This document shows, one piece after another, positions 40,200 through 49,918 of a DNA stretch of 64,000 bases (the first letter of the stretch is position 1; the number at the start of each line of letters is the position of its first letter). This DNA comes from Acidipropionibacterium acidipropionici (lineage in GTDB: Bacteria; Actinomycetota; Actinomycetes; Propionibacteriales; Propionibacteriaceae). Below the pieces are notes generated by a model. It worked only from the letters and a program-made list of their open reading frames with translations. It ran no database searches and was not told where the DNA came from. Both the position numbers and the translations under genes were made by a program. Location: assembly GCF_001441165.1 (NCBI RefSeq), contig NZ_CP013126.1, positions 1,951,551 through 2,015,550 of the forward strand, given 5' to 3'.

Positions 40200-41486
40200 T
40201 CAGCGCACGTGGCGGTCGAAGTCGACGGTCACATGGCCGCGCACGATGCGCAGCCAGGGGGCCTTCTTCGACGGGTCGAAGTGCACCCGGATGGAGTCGT
40301 TGCGCATCACCACCCAGGTGACCACGATGAAGGTGAGTCCCAGGAAGACGGCACCGAAGGCCATCGTGGCCCTCGGGCTGACGACGTCGCCCAGCCAGCC
40401 GACGATGGGGGAGACCAGCGGTGTGCCGCCCATCACCATGAGCGCCCAGAAACTCATCACCCGGCCGCGCATCTGCGGGGAGACCGAGGTCTGCACCATG
40501 GAGTTGGCGATGATCGTGGTGGAGACCGCGCCCCAGCCGATCGGGGCCATCAGCACCGCGAAAGTGGCGTAACTCGGGGCGAAGGTCGCGGCGGCCATGG
40601 AGACCGTGTAGACCACCAGGGCGAGCTCGATGTAGCGCAGCCGGGGCACGCGCCGGGCCGCTCCCAGGGCGGCGATGATCGCGCCGATCCCCATCACCGA
40701 GCCCAGCAGGCCGTATTCTCCCGAGCCCTTGCCGAAGGCCTGGGTGGCCATCACGGCGTCGGAGATGTTGAAGTTGAATCCGAAGGTGCCCATCATGAAG
40801 CCGATCGCCAGCAGCAGGATGAGGTCCGGGCGGCCGCGCACGTAACGGATGCCCTCGCTCACCCCCGCCTTCCCCTTGGCCGGCGGGGCGGGATGCAGCT
40901 GCTCGGAGCGCAGCATGATCAGCGATGCGATGAAGATGACGAAGCAGCACACGTTGATCGCCATCACCCAGCCGACCCCGACCGCTGCGATGAGCAGGCC
41001 GCCCAGACCCGGGCCGAGCAGACGGGCGCCGTTGAAGGAGGCGCTGTTGAGGCTGATGGCGTTGGACAGCTGGGAGATCGGCACGATCTCGGAGACGAAG
41101 GACTGCATCGCCGGGGAGTAGAAGGAGGAGGCGATGCCGTCGAGGCCGGCGAACAGGAAGACCATCCACAGCTGGACATGACCGGTGAGCACCAGGATCG
41201 ACAGCAGCGCGGCGTCGATCCCCAGCACGATCTGGGCGATCACCATGATGCGGCGCTTGGGGAATCGGTCGGCCAGGGCCCCGGCCCACGGGGTGAGCAG
41301 CAGGGTCGGGAGGAAGTTCACGGCAGTCACCCATCCCAGGGCCGAGGCGTTGCCGTGGGTGAGGATGACGAGCACGAGCCAGGACTGGGCGGTCCGCGCC
41401 ATCCACTGGCCGAGGTTCGCCGCCAGGGTTCCGATGAAGAAGATCCGGTAGTTGGGGATGGACAGGCTGGCGAACATCGTTCTCAT
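40200..41486 (-). CDS. MFS transporter
   Basis: A 428-residue major facilitator with 12 predicted membrane helices. It begins SIPNYRIFFIGTLAANLGQWMAR (split across the first helix) and has the loop motif GALADRFPKRRIMV between helices 2 and 3. The second half has the related RMRG-type loop QMRGRVMSFWALMVMGG. This resembles the MFS_3/enterobactin-exporter-like group of drug or metabolite exporters. ATG 41486 is used; ATG 41477 is also possible. Intact, unlike the MFS gene at 5.6-6.9 kb. Just upstream lies a 15-bp direct repeat. Confidence 0.88.
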   Translation of the reverse strand: MRTMFASLSIPNYRIFFIGTLAANLGQWMARTAQSWLVLVILTHGNASALGWVTAVNFLPTLLLTPWAGALADRFPKRRIMVIAQIVLGIDAALLSILVLTGHVQLWMVFLFAGLDGIASSFYSPAMQSFVSEIVPISQLSNAISLNSASFNGARLLGPGLGGLLIAAVGVGWVMAINVCCFVIFIASLIMLRSEQLHPAPPAKGKAGVSEGIRYVRGRPDLILLLAIGFMMGTFGFNFNISDAVMATQAFGKGSGEYGLLGSVMGIGAIIAALGAARRVPRLRYIELALVVYTVSMAAATFAPSYATFAVLMAPIGWGAVSTTIIANSMVQTSVSPQMRGRVMSFWALMVMGGTPLVSPIVGWLGDVVSPRATMAFGAVFLGLTFIVVTWVVMRNDSIRVHFDPSKKAPWLRIVRGHVTVDFDRHVR

Positions 41487-41496
41487 GCCGGGCGGC

Positions 41497-41532
41497 TCCG
41501 AGGGTGGTGGACCGAAATCCGAGGGTGGTGGA
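41497..41532. repeat. 15-bp direct repeat upstream of the MFS gene
   Basis: TCCGAGGGTGGTGGA at 41497-41511 is repeated exactly at 41518-41532 (period 21, two helical turns). Position in the 5' leader of the MFS gene suggests a regulator site or a leader repeat. Confidence 0.75.
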
Positions 41533-41551
41533 TGGAAAAGGGGTGAACGAC

Positions 41552-41561
41552 CTAACGTTAG
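41552..41561. promoter_or_regulatory. palindrome CTAACGTTAG between MFS and menA
   Basis: A perfect 10-bp palindrome in the shared intergenic region of the divergent MFS and menA genes, in locally A/T-richer DNA. It could be an operator for either; no adjacent regulator gene. Confidence 0.35.
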
Positions 41562-41659
41562 ACCCGCGCCGGACCGGTCCGCAGGCGGGTCCGGGCTGGT
41601 GGGCGACGACCTTCGGGACGCGCTCATCATCTCAGCAGGGCCATCAGAACGGAACAGGT

Positions 41660-42538
41660 ATGGCGACATTCGGCCAGTGGGTGGAGGGGGCGCGGCTGCG
41701 CACTCTGCCGATCGCGATCTCATCGGTGATCGGGGGCTGGGCGGCAGCGGTGCCCCTGGGACGGTTCAGCCCCGCGCCGGCGGTGCTGGCGATGGTGGTG
41801 GCGCTGGCACTGGTCGTGGGGGTCAACTTCTCCAACGACTACTCGGACGGCATCCGCGGCTCCGACGGCGCCGACCGGGTGGGCCCGCTGCGACTGGTGG
41901 GGTCGGGCGCCGCGGAGCCCGGGAGGGTCAGGGCCGCGGCCTTCGGCTGCTTCGGCCTGGCCGGCCTGGCGGGGCTGGCGATCGTCATCATCACCGGCCA
42001 GTGGTGGCTGCTGGCGGTGGGGGTGGCCTGCGTCCTCGCCGCCTGGTTCTACACCGGCGGCAAGCACCCCTACGGCTATGCGGGGCTCGGCGAGATCTTC
42101 GTCTTCATCTTCTTCGGGCTGGTGGCGGTCTGCGGCACCACCTTCGTCACCGCCGGGGCGGTGGACCCCCCGGTCGTCGTGACGTCGGTGGTCTTCGGGC
42201 TGCTGGCCTGCGGGGTGCTGGTGGCCAACAATCTCCGCGACATCGACGGGGACCGGATCTCGGGGAAGCGGACCCTGGCCACCCGGCTGGGTCACACCGG
42301 CACCAGGGTGCTCTACGTGACCCTGGTGGTGCTGGCGGCGGCCGGCGTCGTCGCGGTGGCGGCCATGACCACCTGGTGGGCGCTGCTCGGCCTGGCGATG
42401 GCGGTCTTCATGGTCGGCCCGGTGAGGGCTATGGTCACCGGGGCCTCGGGGATGGTGCTGGTGCGGGCGCTGCGCGACACCGGTTTCGCGGAACTCGCCT
42501 GCGCGCTGGGCCTCCTGGCCGGGGCCCTGCTGGGATAG
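41660..42538 (+). CDS. menA: 1,4-dihydroxy-2-naphthoate polyprenyltransferase
   Basis: A 292-residue UbiA-superfamily prenyltransferase with about eight to nine membrane helices. The first Asp-rich motif is NFSNDYSDGIRGSD and the second is NNLRDIDGDRISGKRT; both coordinate Mg-polyprenyl diphosphate. It attaches the isoprenoid tail to DHNA in menaquinone synthesis. Start ATG 41660 (MATFGQWVEGARLRTLP); the open frame from 41504 includes the intergenic palindrome and is rejected. It uses the isoprenoid precursors supplied by the mevalonate operon and feeds MenG. Confidence 0.93.
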   Translation: MATFGQWVEGARLRTLPIAISSVIGGWAAAVPLGRFSPAPAVLAMVVALALVVGVNFSNDYSDGIRGSDGADRVGPLRLVGSGAAEPGRVRAAAFGCFGLAGLAGLAIVIITGQWWLLAVGVACVLAAWFYTGGKHPYGYAGLGEIFVFIFFGLVAVCGTTFVTAGAVDPPVVVTSVVFGLLACGVLVANNLRDIDGDRISGKRTLATRLGHTGTRVLYVTLVVLAAAGVVAVAAMTTWWALLGLAMAVFMVGPVRAMVTGASGMVLVRALRDTGFAELACALGLLAGALLG

Positions 42539-42602
42539 CCGGGTCCCGGAGGCGGGGTTCGGATAGCGTTGTGGCTGCTATCCGCGATCGAGAGGACCGA
42601 CC

Positions 42603-42887
42603 ATGATCATCACCCTGGCATTCCTGGACATCAAGCCCGAGAGCGTCGAAGACTTCATCGCCGCCAGCAAGGCCAACGCCGAGGCCAGCCGCCAGGAGCC
42701 GGGCGTCACCCAGTTCAACCTCACCCGCCAGCTCGACGTGCCCACCAACTTCACCCTCGTGGAGGAGTACCGGGACATCGACGCCGTCGAGGCCCACCGC
42801 ACCACCGACCACTACCTCACCTGGAAGGCCACGGTGGAGCCGATGCAGGCCAGCCCCCGCCACTCACACCGTTACGAGATCCTCTGA
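42603..42887 (+). CDS. antibiotic-biosynthesis-monooxygenase (ABM/YgiN-like) domain protein
   Basis: A 94-residue dimeric alpha/beta-barrel protein. The pattern ITLAFLDIKPESVEDFIAAS, EPGVTQFNLTRQLDVP and FTLVEEYRDIDAVEAHRTTDHY with the conserved terminal His-rich segment places it with YgiN/LsrG-type quinol monooxygenases. Proximity to menA and menG makes a quinol-directed function reasonable but unproven. GAGGACC precedes the ATG. Confidence 0.83.
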   Translation: MIITLAFLDIKPESVEDFIAASKANAEASRQEPGVTQFNLTRQLDVPTNFTLVEEYRDIDAVEAHRTTDHYLTWKATVEPMQASPRHSHRYEIL

Positions 42888-42893
42888 TCGTCC

Positions 42894-42927
42894 CGCTGCG
42901 CTGTTCGGCCCGCTGCACTGTTCGGCC
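42894..42927. repeat. 17-bp tandem repeat
   Basis: CGCTGCGCTGTTCGGCC (42894-42910) is followed directly by CGCTGCACTGTTCGGCC (42911-42927), one mismatch. The second copy runs into the left arm of the adjacent hairpin. Confidence 0.85.
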
Positions 42928-43008
42928 CGACAATTTCTCCTTCCAGAACCACCGTTCCGGCCCCTCCGAGGCGCGATCGGCGGCTCCGGAGAGAGAAATT
43001 GCCGGGCC
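42924..43008. terminator. long bidirectional hairpin between convergent genes
   Basis: GGCCCGACAATTTCTC (42924-42939) pairs with GAGAAATTGCCGGGCC (42993-43008) with one mismatch, enclosing about 53 nt. It separates the ABM-domain gene from the ABC exporter on the other strand and can end both transcripts. Confidence 0.65.
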
Positions 43009-43013
43009 CCGTC

Positions 43014-44816
43014 TCACATCCGGATGCCGAACTTCGCCAGCCGCTTGCGGTCGGCCCTCGACCCGGCGGCCTGAAGGGCCAGCAGCTCGGCGTAGATGCC
43101 TCCCGAGGCCGCCAGTTCGGCCGGGGTGCCGATCTCGTCGACCCGGCCCTGGTCGAGGGTGACGATCCGGTCGACGCTGGAGATGGTGGAGAGCCGGTGG
43201 GCGATGATGAGGCTCGTCCGCCCCGCCATGAGGGACTCCAGACCGGCCTGCACCCATCTCTCGGACTTCGTGTCCAGGGCCGAGGTGGCCTCGTCGAGCA
43301 CTAGGATCGGCGCGTCCTTGAGGATCGCCCGGGCGATCGAGATGCGCTGCTTCTGGCCCCCTGACAGTTTGATGCCCCGCTCCCCGACGAGGGTGTCGTA
43401 GCCGTTGGGAAAACGGTGCACGAAGCGGTCGGCGAAGGCTTTCCGGGAAGCCTCAAGAAGCTCCTCCTCGGTGACATGGGAACCCGCCCCGTATGCGATG
43501 TTCTCCCGAATGGTGCCCGAGAAGAGGGATGGGTCCTGGAAGACCACCCCGATGCTGCGGCGCAGCTCGTCGACGGGAATCTCGGCGGTGGGGCGCCCGC
43601 CCACCCGGATCGTGCCGGAGCCGGCCGGATAGAGCCCCAGCAGGAGATTGACGATGGTCGACTTGCCGCCGCCGGACTCGCCGACCAGGGCGACCCGCTC
43701 GCCGCGGCCCACCTCGAATCCGACCCCGTCGAGCACCTGGTCCTTGCCGTCATAGGAGAAGGACACGTCCTCGAAAGCGACCACCGGGCGCCCCTCGTCG
43801 ATGCTGATCCGGGTCGGCCGGGACCCGCCGCTGACGATCGGCGCGTAGGCGGGGCGGGTCTCCATGACCTCGAAGTAGTCCTTGGATCCCGAGACCGCGC
43901 GCTGGGCGTTGTCGATGATGTAGCTCATCTGCTGCACCGGCTGGCGGGCCATCGCCATCAGCTGGATGAGCATCACCATGTTGCCGACGCTGAAGACCCC
44001 GCGAGCGGTCTGGACGAAGATGATGGCGTAGATCGCGAAGAAGACGACGTTGAGCACCGCGCGGCGCAGGGTGTCCATGAGGTGCCAGTGGGTGGACTGC
44101 TCCTTGGTCACCCCGACCGTCTGGTCGTAGTGCTCGTCGAAGCCGCGCTGCTCGGAGCGCTCGGTGACGAAGGACTTCACCACCCGGATCTGGGAGATGA
44201 CCTCCTGGAAGCGCCCGCCGGCGGTGTCGATGTGCTCGTTGATGAGCTGCTGGCGGGCCTGCCAGTGCCGCGAGGTGAGTGCCGTCAGCCAGACGTAAAC
44301 CGGGAAGATGATGCCCAGCAGGACGGTGAGCGGCCAGTAGTACCAGGCCGAAATGACCAGGACGGCCGCCGTGGTGAGCAGCAGGGTGAAGAAGTTGTTC
44401 GCGAAGGCCTTCGCGAAGTCGGTGACGTTGGTGATCGAGCGCGACAGCTTGCTCGTGATGGATCCGGTGAGCTCCTCGTCGAACCACGACTGGGGCAGCG
44501 AGAGCAGCTTGGCGAAGTACCGGCTGGACAGGATCTGGCGCATCCTCGCGCTCATCACGTCGCCCAGCCAGCCGTTGATGTTGGTCATCGCCGAGTTGAG
44601 CAGGTCCAGGGCCAGCAGGCCCGCCGCGAGCCACAGGATGGTCGTGATGTGGTGGCCGGGGACGTGCAGGCCCGACACGGCGGTGTCGGTGGCCTTTCCG
44701 ATGACGAAGGGCACCGCCAGGGCGGTGACGGCGACCACCGTCGCGGAGGCCACGACCCCCAGGTAGTACTTCCACAGGGAGCCCGTGAATCGCAGGATCC
44801 GGGTCAGCGAGCGCAT
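43014..44816 (-). CDS. ABC exporter, fused permease and ATPase
   Basis: A 600-residue half-transporter. Six membrane helices span residues about 15-300 with the coupling segment FDEELTGSITSKLSRSI. The C-terminal ATPase has Walker A ALVGESGGGKSTIV, Q-loop VVFQDPSLFSGTIREN, signature KLSGGQKQRISIARAIL, Walker B PILVLDEATSALD and H-loop IIAHRLSTI. It should work as a homodimer exporting lipids, drugs or peptides. ATG 44816 (MRSLTRILRF) is 8 nt after a TAAGAT hexamer; an upstream ATG at 44852 is less likely. Confidence 0.92.
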   Translation of the reverse strand: MRSLTRILRFTGSLWKYYLGVVASATVVAVTALAVPFVIGKATDTAVSGLHVPGHHITTILWLAAGLLALDLLNSAMTNINGWLGDVMSARMRQILSSRYFAKLLSLPQSWFDEELTGSITSKLSRSITNVTDFAKAFANNFFTLLLTTAAVLVISAWYYWPLTVLLGIIFPVYVWLTALTSRHWQARQQLINEHIDTAGGRFQEVISQIRVVKSFVTERSEQRGFDEHYDQTVGVTKEQSTHWHLMDTLRRAVLNVVFFAIYAIIFVQTARGVFSVGNMVMLIQLMAMARQPVQQMSYIIDNAQRAVSGSKDYFEVMETRPAYAPIVSGGSRPTRISIDEGRPVVAFEDVSFSYDGKDQVLDGVGFEVGRGERVALVGESGGGKSTIVNLLLGLYPAGSGTIRVGGRPTAEIPVDELRRSIGVVFQDPSLFSGTIRENIAYGAGSHVTEEELLEASRKAFADRFVHRFPNGYDTLVGERGIKLSGGQKQRISIARAILKDAPILVLDEATSALDTKSERWVQAGLESLMAGRTSLIIAHRLSTISSVDRIVTLDQGRVDEIGTPAELAASGGIYAELLALQAAGSRADRKRLAKFGIRM

Positions 44817-44824
44817 AGCCACCG

Positions 44825-44830
44825 ATCTTA
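44825..44830 (-). promoter_or_regulatory. -10 hexamer, leaderless-type, of the ABC exporter
   Basis: Minus-strand TAAGAT, 8 nt before ATG 44816. No Shine-Dalgarno between. Confidence 0.45.
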
Positions 44831-44865
44831 TTCGCGCGCTCCCCAGCTCCACGACTCTGTCCGCG

Positions 44866-46692
44866 TCAGGAGGAAGGCAGCCCCCTCAGCCAGGCGCGCA
44901 GCTCGTGGGTGGCGCGGACGTCGTCCTCGTTGTATCGCAGCACCCGCTCCGCGGAGTCGCGGCGGATCGCCGGATCCGGGTCGCCGACGGCCCGCGACCA
45001 CCAGGTCTGCGAGTTGAGGCCGCCGGGCTCGGGATCCCGCCAGCTGAACCCCGGGCCGGCCTGGGCCACCGCCTTCAGACCCAGCCCGGCGGTGCCGAAG
45101 AAGTGCCTTCTCATCACGGTGAACAGGTCGAGGAACTGCCCCGAGCCCAGCAGATGGCCCGCCCGGGCCGCGATATCTCCGCTGTGGACCGGGGATCCCG
45201 GTCGGGCGAAGTTGCGCGCGAACCGTCGCAGGTGCACCAGCTCGTAGTCGGAATAGTGGACGATGAGGCAGTCGGGGCAGGCGCGCACGGCGTCGTCGAG
45301 CCATTCGACCGCCTCGGCGGCCAGGGTGGCCTCGGTGACGTCGTCCAGCTCGTCGAAGCTGGAGAAGGCCAGGTAGTAGGGGCCGGGACGCCCGGCGCTG
45401 GAGGCGAGCACGGCGTCAGGGTCGTCGACCCACAGTCCCCACAGGTAGACGCGGTCGTCGGGGGAGGTCTCGATGTCCAGGTCGATCTCCAGGCGCGAGG
45501 AGGGCAGGTCGATCGGGTCGTCGTCATTGCGTTCCAGGGCGACGCCGTCGCGGATCAGCCGGGCCCGTCGCGCCGCCAGCCGGATGCGTCTCTCGGGCTC
45601 GGGGCGGTGCTGGACCTGGGGCAGGTATTCGGGCAGGAGGGCCTCCAGGTCGGCGGCAGCCAGGTCGTCGACGGTGCTGATGCCCATCCGGCGCAGCGTG
45701 GCGATCTCACGAATATCCAGCGGGGCCTTGGAGATCCGCACCGAGAGGTCGTCGGCGTCCAGCCTCGGCTCGCAGACGCTCCACCACTGGCAGGACTCGC
45801 ACTCGCGCACCACGATCGGGCTGACCATCGGCTCGTGGCCCGGGCCGGCCGAGGAGTCGGCGGCGTGGGAGGCCACCGCCACCCGGAAGGCGTGCTCGTG
45901 GTCGTAGCGGTCCAGCACGCTGCGGCGCCGCCACCCGGAGGCCGCGGTGCGCGAGAAGGTGCGGATGAAGCGGTGGTCCAGATCCAGCCAGCTCACCACG
46001 AGACCATCGGCCGCCAGAGGGGCGTCGTCGGTGCGGGGGCGGTCGCCGCCGATCAGTCCGGTCAGCCGGCGCCCGGCCAGGCCGGGGGAGTCGGGGTCCG
46101 GGATCAGATCCAGGTCCTCCAGGAGGCGCCAGAAGTGCGCGGCCTGGAGCAGCGGGCCCTGGCGCCCGGACCGGAAGGTCTGTTCGGAGCTCAGGGTGGC
46201 GGCCAGCGGGGAGGGGTCGTCCAGTGCGCTCAGCCAGGTGAACTCGGCATGGGTGTGATGGCGTTCCAGCACGGCATGCGGGGTGATGATCACCGGCAGG
46301 TAGCCGGGCCGGCCGTCGGGGGTGCGCCCGGCCTGCACCAGGGCGTCGGGGGAACCCGTGCGATGACCCCGTTCGGAGGCGGGCAGCACTGGGGCGATCA
46401 CCACCGGGGCGCCGTCGCCGATGGCGCCGACGGTGGCCGCCGATCGCTCGGAATCCCCGGTGGCGCGCAGATCCACGGCCCCGATGGCCGATGCGAGGCG
46501 GGTGCAGACGTCGTCGGCGAAGGCCTGCGATCCGGTGAAGAGCTCGGCCTCCGACTCGGCGGCGTGGGCGTCGTCGGTGGCGGGCCGACCCGAAGGCAGG
46601 TGGATGGCGGGATCGAAGGCGTTCTGGGTCTTGACCGGGCAGGATCGTGCCGCCCAGGAGTCCAGCAGGACCGGCCGGGTCCCGGCGCTCAT
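44866..46692 (-). CDS. TM0106-family RecB-like nuclease
   Basis: A 608-residue protein of the family named TM0106. An N-terminal PD-(D/E)xK RecB-like region is followed near residue 280-300 by clustered Cys ([14 protein letters not shown]), resembling the Fe-S or zinc cysteines of this group. The C-terminal half is an RNase H-like/DEDD exonuclease: [20 protein letters not shown], then [18 protein letters not shown] and [22 protein letters not shown] substrate and partner are unknown. Its ATG overlaps the menG stop by 4 bp, an odd coupling of a nuclease to a quinone methyltransferase. Confidence 0.85.
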   Translation of the reverse strand: MSAGTRPVLLDSWAARSCPVKTQNAFDPAIHLPSGRPATDDAHAAESEAELFTGSQAFADDVCTRLASAIGAVDLRATGDSERSAATVGAIGDGAPVVIAPVLPASERGHRTGSPDALVQAGRTPDGRPGYLPVIITPHAVLERHHTHAEFTWLSALDDPSPLAATLSSEQTFRSGRQGPLLQAAHFWRLLEDLDLIPDPDSPGLAGRRLTGLIGGDRPRTDDAPLAADGLVVSWLDLDHRFIRTFSRTAASGWRRRSVLDRYDHEHAFRVAVASHAADSSAGPGHEPMVSPIVVRECESCQWWSVCEPRLDADDLSVRISKAPLDIREIATLRRMGISTVDDLAAADLEALLPEYLPQVQHRPEPERRIRLAARRARLIRDGVALERNDDDPIDLPSSRLEIDLDIETSPDDRVYLWGLWVDDPDAVLASSAGRPGPYYLAFSSFDELDDVTEATLAAEAVEWLDDAVRACPDCLIVHYSDYELVHLRRFARNFARPGSPVHSGDIAARAGHLLGSGQFLDLFTVMRRHFFGTAGLGLKAVAQAGPGFSWRDPEPGGLNSQTWWSRAVGDPDPAIRRDSAERVLRYNEDDVRATHELRAWLRGLPSS

Positions 46693-47387
46693 GCCTTCCA
46701 TGCCCGGTGCAGGGCGACCACCCCGCCCGAGATGTTGCGCCATGCGACGGCCTGCCATCCGGCCCCGGCCATGAGGTCGGCCAGGTGCTGCTGGTCGGGC
46801 CAGGCCAGGATCGACTCGGCCAGGTAGTCGTAGGCGTCGCGGTTGCTGCTGGCCAGCCGGGCCATCGCGGGGATGGCACCGAGCAGGTAGTCCTTGTAGA
46901 CCCGGCGGAAGGGCCCCCAGGTGGGGGTGGAGAACTCGCACACCACCAGGCGCCCGCCGGGCCGGGTGACGCGCAGCATCTCCGAGAGCGCGGCGGAGGT
47001 GTCCTCCACGTTGCGAAGCCCGTAGGAGATGGTGACGGCGTCGAAGGAGTCGTCGGCGTAGGGCAGCCGGGTGGCGTCGCCGGCCACGAAGTGCAGTTCG
47101 GGCTGGCGCCGGTGGCCCACCTGGAGCATGCCCATCGAGATGTCGGTGGGGTAGACGTCGGCGCCGCGGGCCGCGAAGGTGGCCGAGGAGGTGCCGGTGC
47201 CCGCCGCCAGGTCGAGGATCACCTGCCCGGGCGCCGGTTCCACGGCGTCGACCACCAGATCCCGCCAACGGTCCACCGCCCCCAGCGTCATGATCGAGTT
47301 CATGACGTCGTAACGCTGCGCTACACCGTCGAACATCGAGGCGACGTCCGCGCGGTGCTTGTCGAGGGTGGCCCTGGTCGTCAACAC
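46689..47387 (-). CDS. menG: demethylmenaquinone methyltransferase
   Basis: A 232-residue SAM-dependent methyltransferase of the UbiE/MenG family. Signature 1 is [18 protein letters not shown] and the SAM loop is [28 protein letters not shown] is the UbiE second signature, and [17 protein letters not shown] follows. It performs the last step of menaquinone synthesis. GTG 47387 ([15 protein letters not shown]) is preferred; the open frame upstream lies opposite the ABC ATPase gene. A CAGACT hexamer 7 nt upstream fits a leaderless start weakly. Divergent from the ABC ATPase gene by 69 bp. Confidence 0.93.
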   Translation of the reverse strand: MLTTRATLDKHRADVASMFDGVAQRYDVMNSIMTLGAVDRWRDLVVDAVEPAPGQVILDLAAGTGTSSATFAARGADVYPTDISMGMLQVGHRRQPELHFVAGDATRLPYADDSFDAVTISYGLRNVEDTSAALSEMLRVTRPGGRLVVCEFSTPTWGPFRRVYKDYLLGAIPAMARLASSNRDAYDYLAESILAWPDQQHLADLMAGAGWQAVAWRNISGGVVALHRAWKA

Positions 47388-47456
47388 GCGCCCCAGTCTG
47401 GCACAGCTGGCGCCCCCGTTTTGGGAGAGCTTCGCGGGGGAGGAACAATATGCGCC

Positions 47457-48101
47457 ATGGCCTCGCACTCCCATGTCCTTGATGTCAAGGACCTCACCAA
47501 GTCCTACGGCGATCACGTCGTCGTCTCGAACTTCTCCCTCACGGTCCGCAAAGGCGAGGCGGTGGCACTGACCGGACGCAACGGTGCGGGCAAATCGACG
47601 GTGCTGCGGTGCCTTGTCGGGGCCGACCGGCCCACCTCCGGCACCATCGAGGTGCTCGGCAGCAAGGTGAGCGAGACCAACCCCGAGTTCCGGCGCAATG
47701 TCGCCACCGTCATCGACGACCTGGACTTCTTCCCCGATCTGTCGGTGGTCGAGCATCTGGACCTGCTGGCCCGGGCCCACGGCCTGGCGGAGGCCGATGA
47801 ACTGGTCGACGAGGTGCTCGAGGAGGTGCAGCTCGTGCCGCAGTCCGGCCAGCTCCCCGGAACGCTGTCCTCGGGCCAGCGACGCCGCCTCGCCCTGGCG
47901 ACCGCGTTCGTGCGTCCCCGCAAGCTGCTGGTCCTCGACGAGCCCGAGGCCCGCCTCGACGTCGAGGGTGTCGCCTGGCTGGGGGAGCGGCTCAAGGCCG
48001 AGATGAAGCAGGGCCTGGCCATCGTGATGGCCAGCCATGAGCCGGCCCTGGTCGAGGCGATCGGCGCCCGCTCCGTGGAGCTGGGAGGGCGGCGCGGATG
48101 A
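47457..48101 (+). CDS. ABC transporter ATP-binding protein
   Basis: A 214-residue ATPase. Walker A is [17 protein letters not shown], and the signature is a degenerate [14 protein letters not shown] (LSSGQ for LSGGQ). Walker B is [12 protein letters not shown], with Glu-Ala-Arg where Thr-Ser-Gly is usual, and the switch His is in [14 protein letters not shown] 47457 has AACAAT 7 nt upstream. Its stop overlaps the start of the large membrane protein gene by 4 bp, so the two form the ATPase and permease of one exporter. Substrate unknown. Confidence 0.88.
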   Translation: MASHSHVLDVKDLTKSYGDHVVVSNFSLTVRKGEAVALTGRNGAGKSTVLRCLVGADRPTSGTIEVLGSKVSETNPEFRRNVATVIDDLDFFPDLSVVEHLDLLARAHGLAEADELVDEVLEEVQLVPQSGQLPGTLSSGQRRRLALATAFVRPRKLLVLDEPEARLDVEGVAWLGERLKAEMKQGLAIVMASHEPALVEAIGARSVELGGRRG

Positions 48102-49843
48102 GCCGGGGCGCGAGCAAGAGATACAAGAAGCAGAGCAGACCCAAGGAGCAGGCCCCCAAGGCCGCACCGCAGCCGACCCCGGCAGACGTCGAGGCCCCGG
48201 AGCTGGTCATCGACCACCAGCCCGACGAGTTCTGGGCCGGCGAGGTGGACGAGAAGCAGCTCATGCTGCTGATGGGCGACTGGCGCAAGGGCCGCACCAC
48301 CCGGAACATCTGGCAGGCCCTGGGCGACGCCTACGTGCTGGTCTTCTCCCTGCTGGTGGTGCTGGCGATGGTGATCAGCCTCATCGTGCAGGCCCAGGGA
48401 CAGGCCGCCGGGTGCACCGCGGCGGGATGCCGCACCGCCAGGCAGATGCTGCCCTGGGCGGCCTTCGCCGGGGTGCTGGCCTTCGCCCTGGCCGCGGCCC
48501 GGATCTTCGGACCGGTGCTGGCCTCGGCCGCCGAGGGGTTCTGGCTGATGGACGCGCCGATGAGGCGCTCGAGTTTCCTCGGCAAACGGCTGTGGGCGGC
48601 GCTGGGTGCGGGCCTGGCTGGCGGCGCCCTGCTGGGCGCCCTGGTCTCGGCCCTCACCGGTTCCTCGCTGGTGGCGATCGCCGCCTGGACGGTGGCCTGC
48701 GCCCTGGGCGGTGCCTGCGTGGTGGCCTTCGCGGCCGCCCAGCAGGGGGCCGGACGGGTGTGGAGCGTGAAACTGGCCTCCTCTCTGGCCGGACTGCTGG
48801 GCCTGGCCGCACTGCTGGCGGTGGTCTTCACCGCCACCGGCTGGTTGAGCCTGGACTTCAGTTCCACGGTCGCCGTCACGGCGGCATGGGGGATCGCGGT
48901 CGTCGCCGGGATCCTGCTGGTGCTCTTCGGCCTGCTGGCGCGGGCCAGGCTGAACCGGATCCGGCGGGCCCGGCTGCTGTCGGGCGGATCTCTGGCGGCC
49001 GGCATGCAGGGCGCGGCCTTCGCACTGGACTTCGCACTGATGCGCGACATCCTTCAGGAGCGCGAGGCCGTGGAGCGCGGCCAGGTGAAGCCCACCAGGG
49101 GCCGTGGTCTGGGGTTGAAGACCCTCATCTGGCGCGATGTGCAGCGGGTGGTGCGGTTCCCCAAGCCGCTGCTGACCCTGGCCGTCACCGCGGTGGTGCC
49201 CTACGCCGTCGAGGCGCTGGGCATGGGCCGGCTGTCCTCGACCGTCTCCGCGCTGGTGCTGGTGGTGGCCCTGGTGCCCTTCTTCACAAGCCTGCGGGTG
49301 CTCTCGCGCACCCAGGGACTGATGCGATGCCTGCCCTTCACCACCGGCGAGGTGCGCACCGCCGCCTCGGTGGTGCCCGGCGTGCTGGCAGGGATCTGGG
49401 CCCTCGCCGTCATCCCGGCCTTCCACGGTCTGGGCTCCGGCGGCACGAATCACACCTGGTTCGAGGCCGTCATGCTGGCGATCGTCACCGGCCTGGCCGG
49501 CTACGTCGGGGCCATCCGATGGGTGTCGGCCAAGCCGGCCGACTACTCCGCGCCCATGGTCGCCACCCAGATGGGTGCGATGCCCCCCGGCCTGATGTTC
49601 AACCTCGTGCGGGGCCTGGACATGGTGGCCCTCATCACGATCTGGATCGTGCTGGGTCTCTCCCCGTGGATCTCGATCGTGGTCGGCGTCATCGCCTTCT
49701 CGGTGCTGCGGATGGGCGGCCTCAACCAGCAGGAGCTACAGGAGCGCCAGGAGGAGGCCAAACGGGAGCTCGAGGAGCAGAAGGCCGCGGCCCGCGGCGG
49801 CCGCGGATCCGCGGAGCGCAAGGTCATCACCCGCAAGAAGTGA
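48098..49843 (+). CDS. multi-pass permease partner of the ABC ATPase (DUF6297-like)
   Basis: A 581-residue protein with a charged Lys/Pro-rich N-terminus (residues 1-60), about twelve hydrophobic segments arranged as two blocks (85-300 and 360-550), and a basic coiled-coil-like tail ([19 protein letters not shown]). The two blocks suggest two fused ABC-2-type permease halves, each with a cytoplasmic loop ([20 protein letters not shown] and [20 protein letters not shown]). It resembles an actinobacterial family I know as DUF6297, always next to an ABC ATPase, as here. Transported substrate unknown. Confidence 0.8.
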   Translation: MSRGASKRYKKQSRPKEQAPKAAPQPTPADVEAPELVIDHQPDEFWAGEVDEKQLMLLMGDWRKGRTTRNIWQALGDAYVLVFSLLVVLAMVISLIVQAQGQAAGCTAAGCRTARQMLPWAAFAGVLAFALAAARIFGPVLASAAEGFWLMDAPMRRSSFLGKRLWAALGAGLAGGALLGALVSALTGSSLVAIAAWTVACALGGACVVAFAAAQQGAGRVWSVKLASSLAGLLGLAALLAVVFTATGWLSLDFSSTVAVTAAWGIAVVAGILLVLFGLLARARLNRIRRARLLSGGSLAAGMQGAAFALDFALMRDILQEREAVERGQVKPTRGRGLGLKTLIWRDVQRVVRFPKPLLTLAVTAVVPYAVEALGMGRLSSTVSALVLVVALVPFFTSLRVLSRTQGLMRCLPFTTGEVRTAASVVPGVLAGIWALAVIPAFHGLGSGGTNHTWFEAVMLAIVTGLAGYVGAIRWVSAKPADYSAPMVATQMGAMPPGLMFNLVRGLDMVALITIWIVLGLSPWISIVVGVIAFSVLRMGGLNQQELQERQEEAKRELEEQKAAARGGRGSAERKVITRKK

Positions 49844-49854
49844 GTGGACCCGAC

Positions 49855-49873
49855 GCCGCCCGGACCGGGCGGC
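49855..49873 (+). terminator. compact hairpin after the ABC permease gene
   Basis: GCCGCCCGG (49855-49863) and CCGGGCGGC (49865-49873) pair perfectly with a one-base loop (the real loop must open to 3-5 nt), 12 bp after the stop. No T tract. Confidence 0.5.
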
Positions 49874-49918
49874 GCCGGGATGAGCCGGATCGTGCGCAAG
49901 ATTTCGGTTGATCGCCGG

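Noticed and set aside
39063-41546. An 827-codon open frame antisense to dhaKL and the MFS gene
   Set aside because: His/Gly/Gln-rich translation typical of the reverse frame of G+C-rich genes; the opposite strand encodes well-recognised proteins.
46693-47448. N-terminal 252-residue extension of the TM0106-type nuclease
   Set aside because: The extension is the out-of-frame translation of menG; the ATGA overlap at 46689-46692 gives a natural start.
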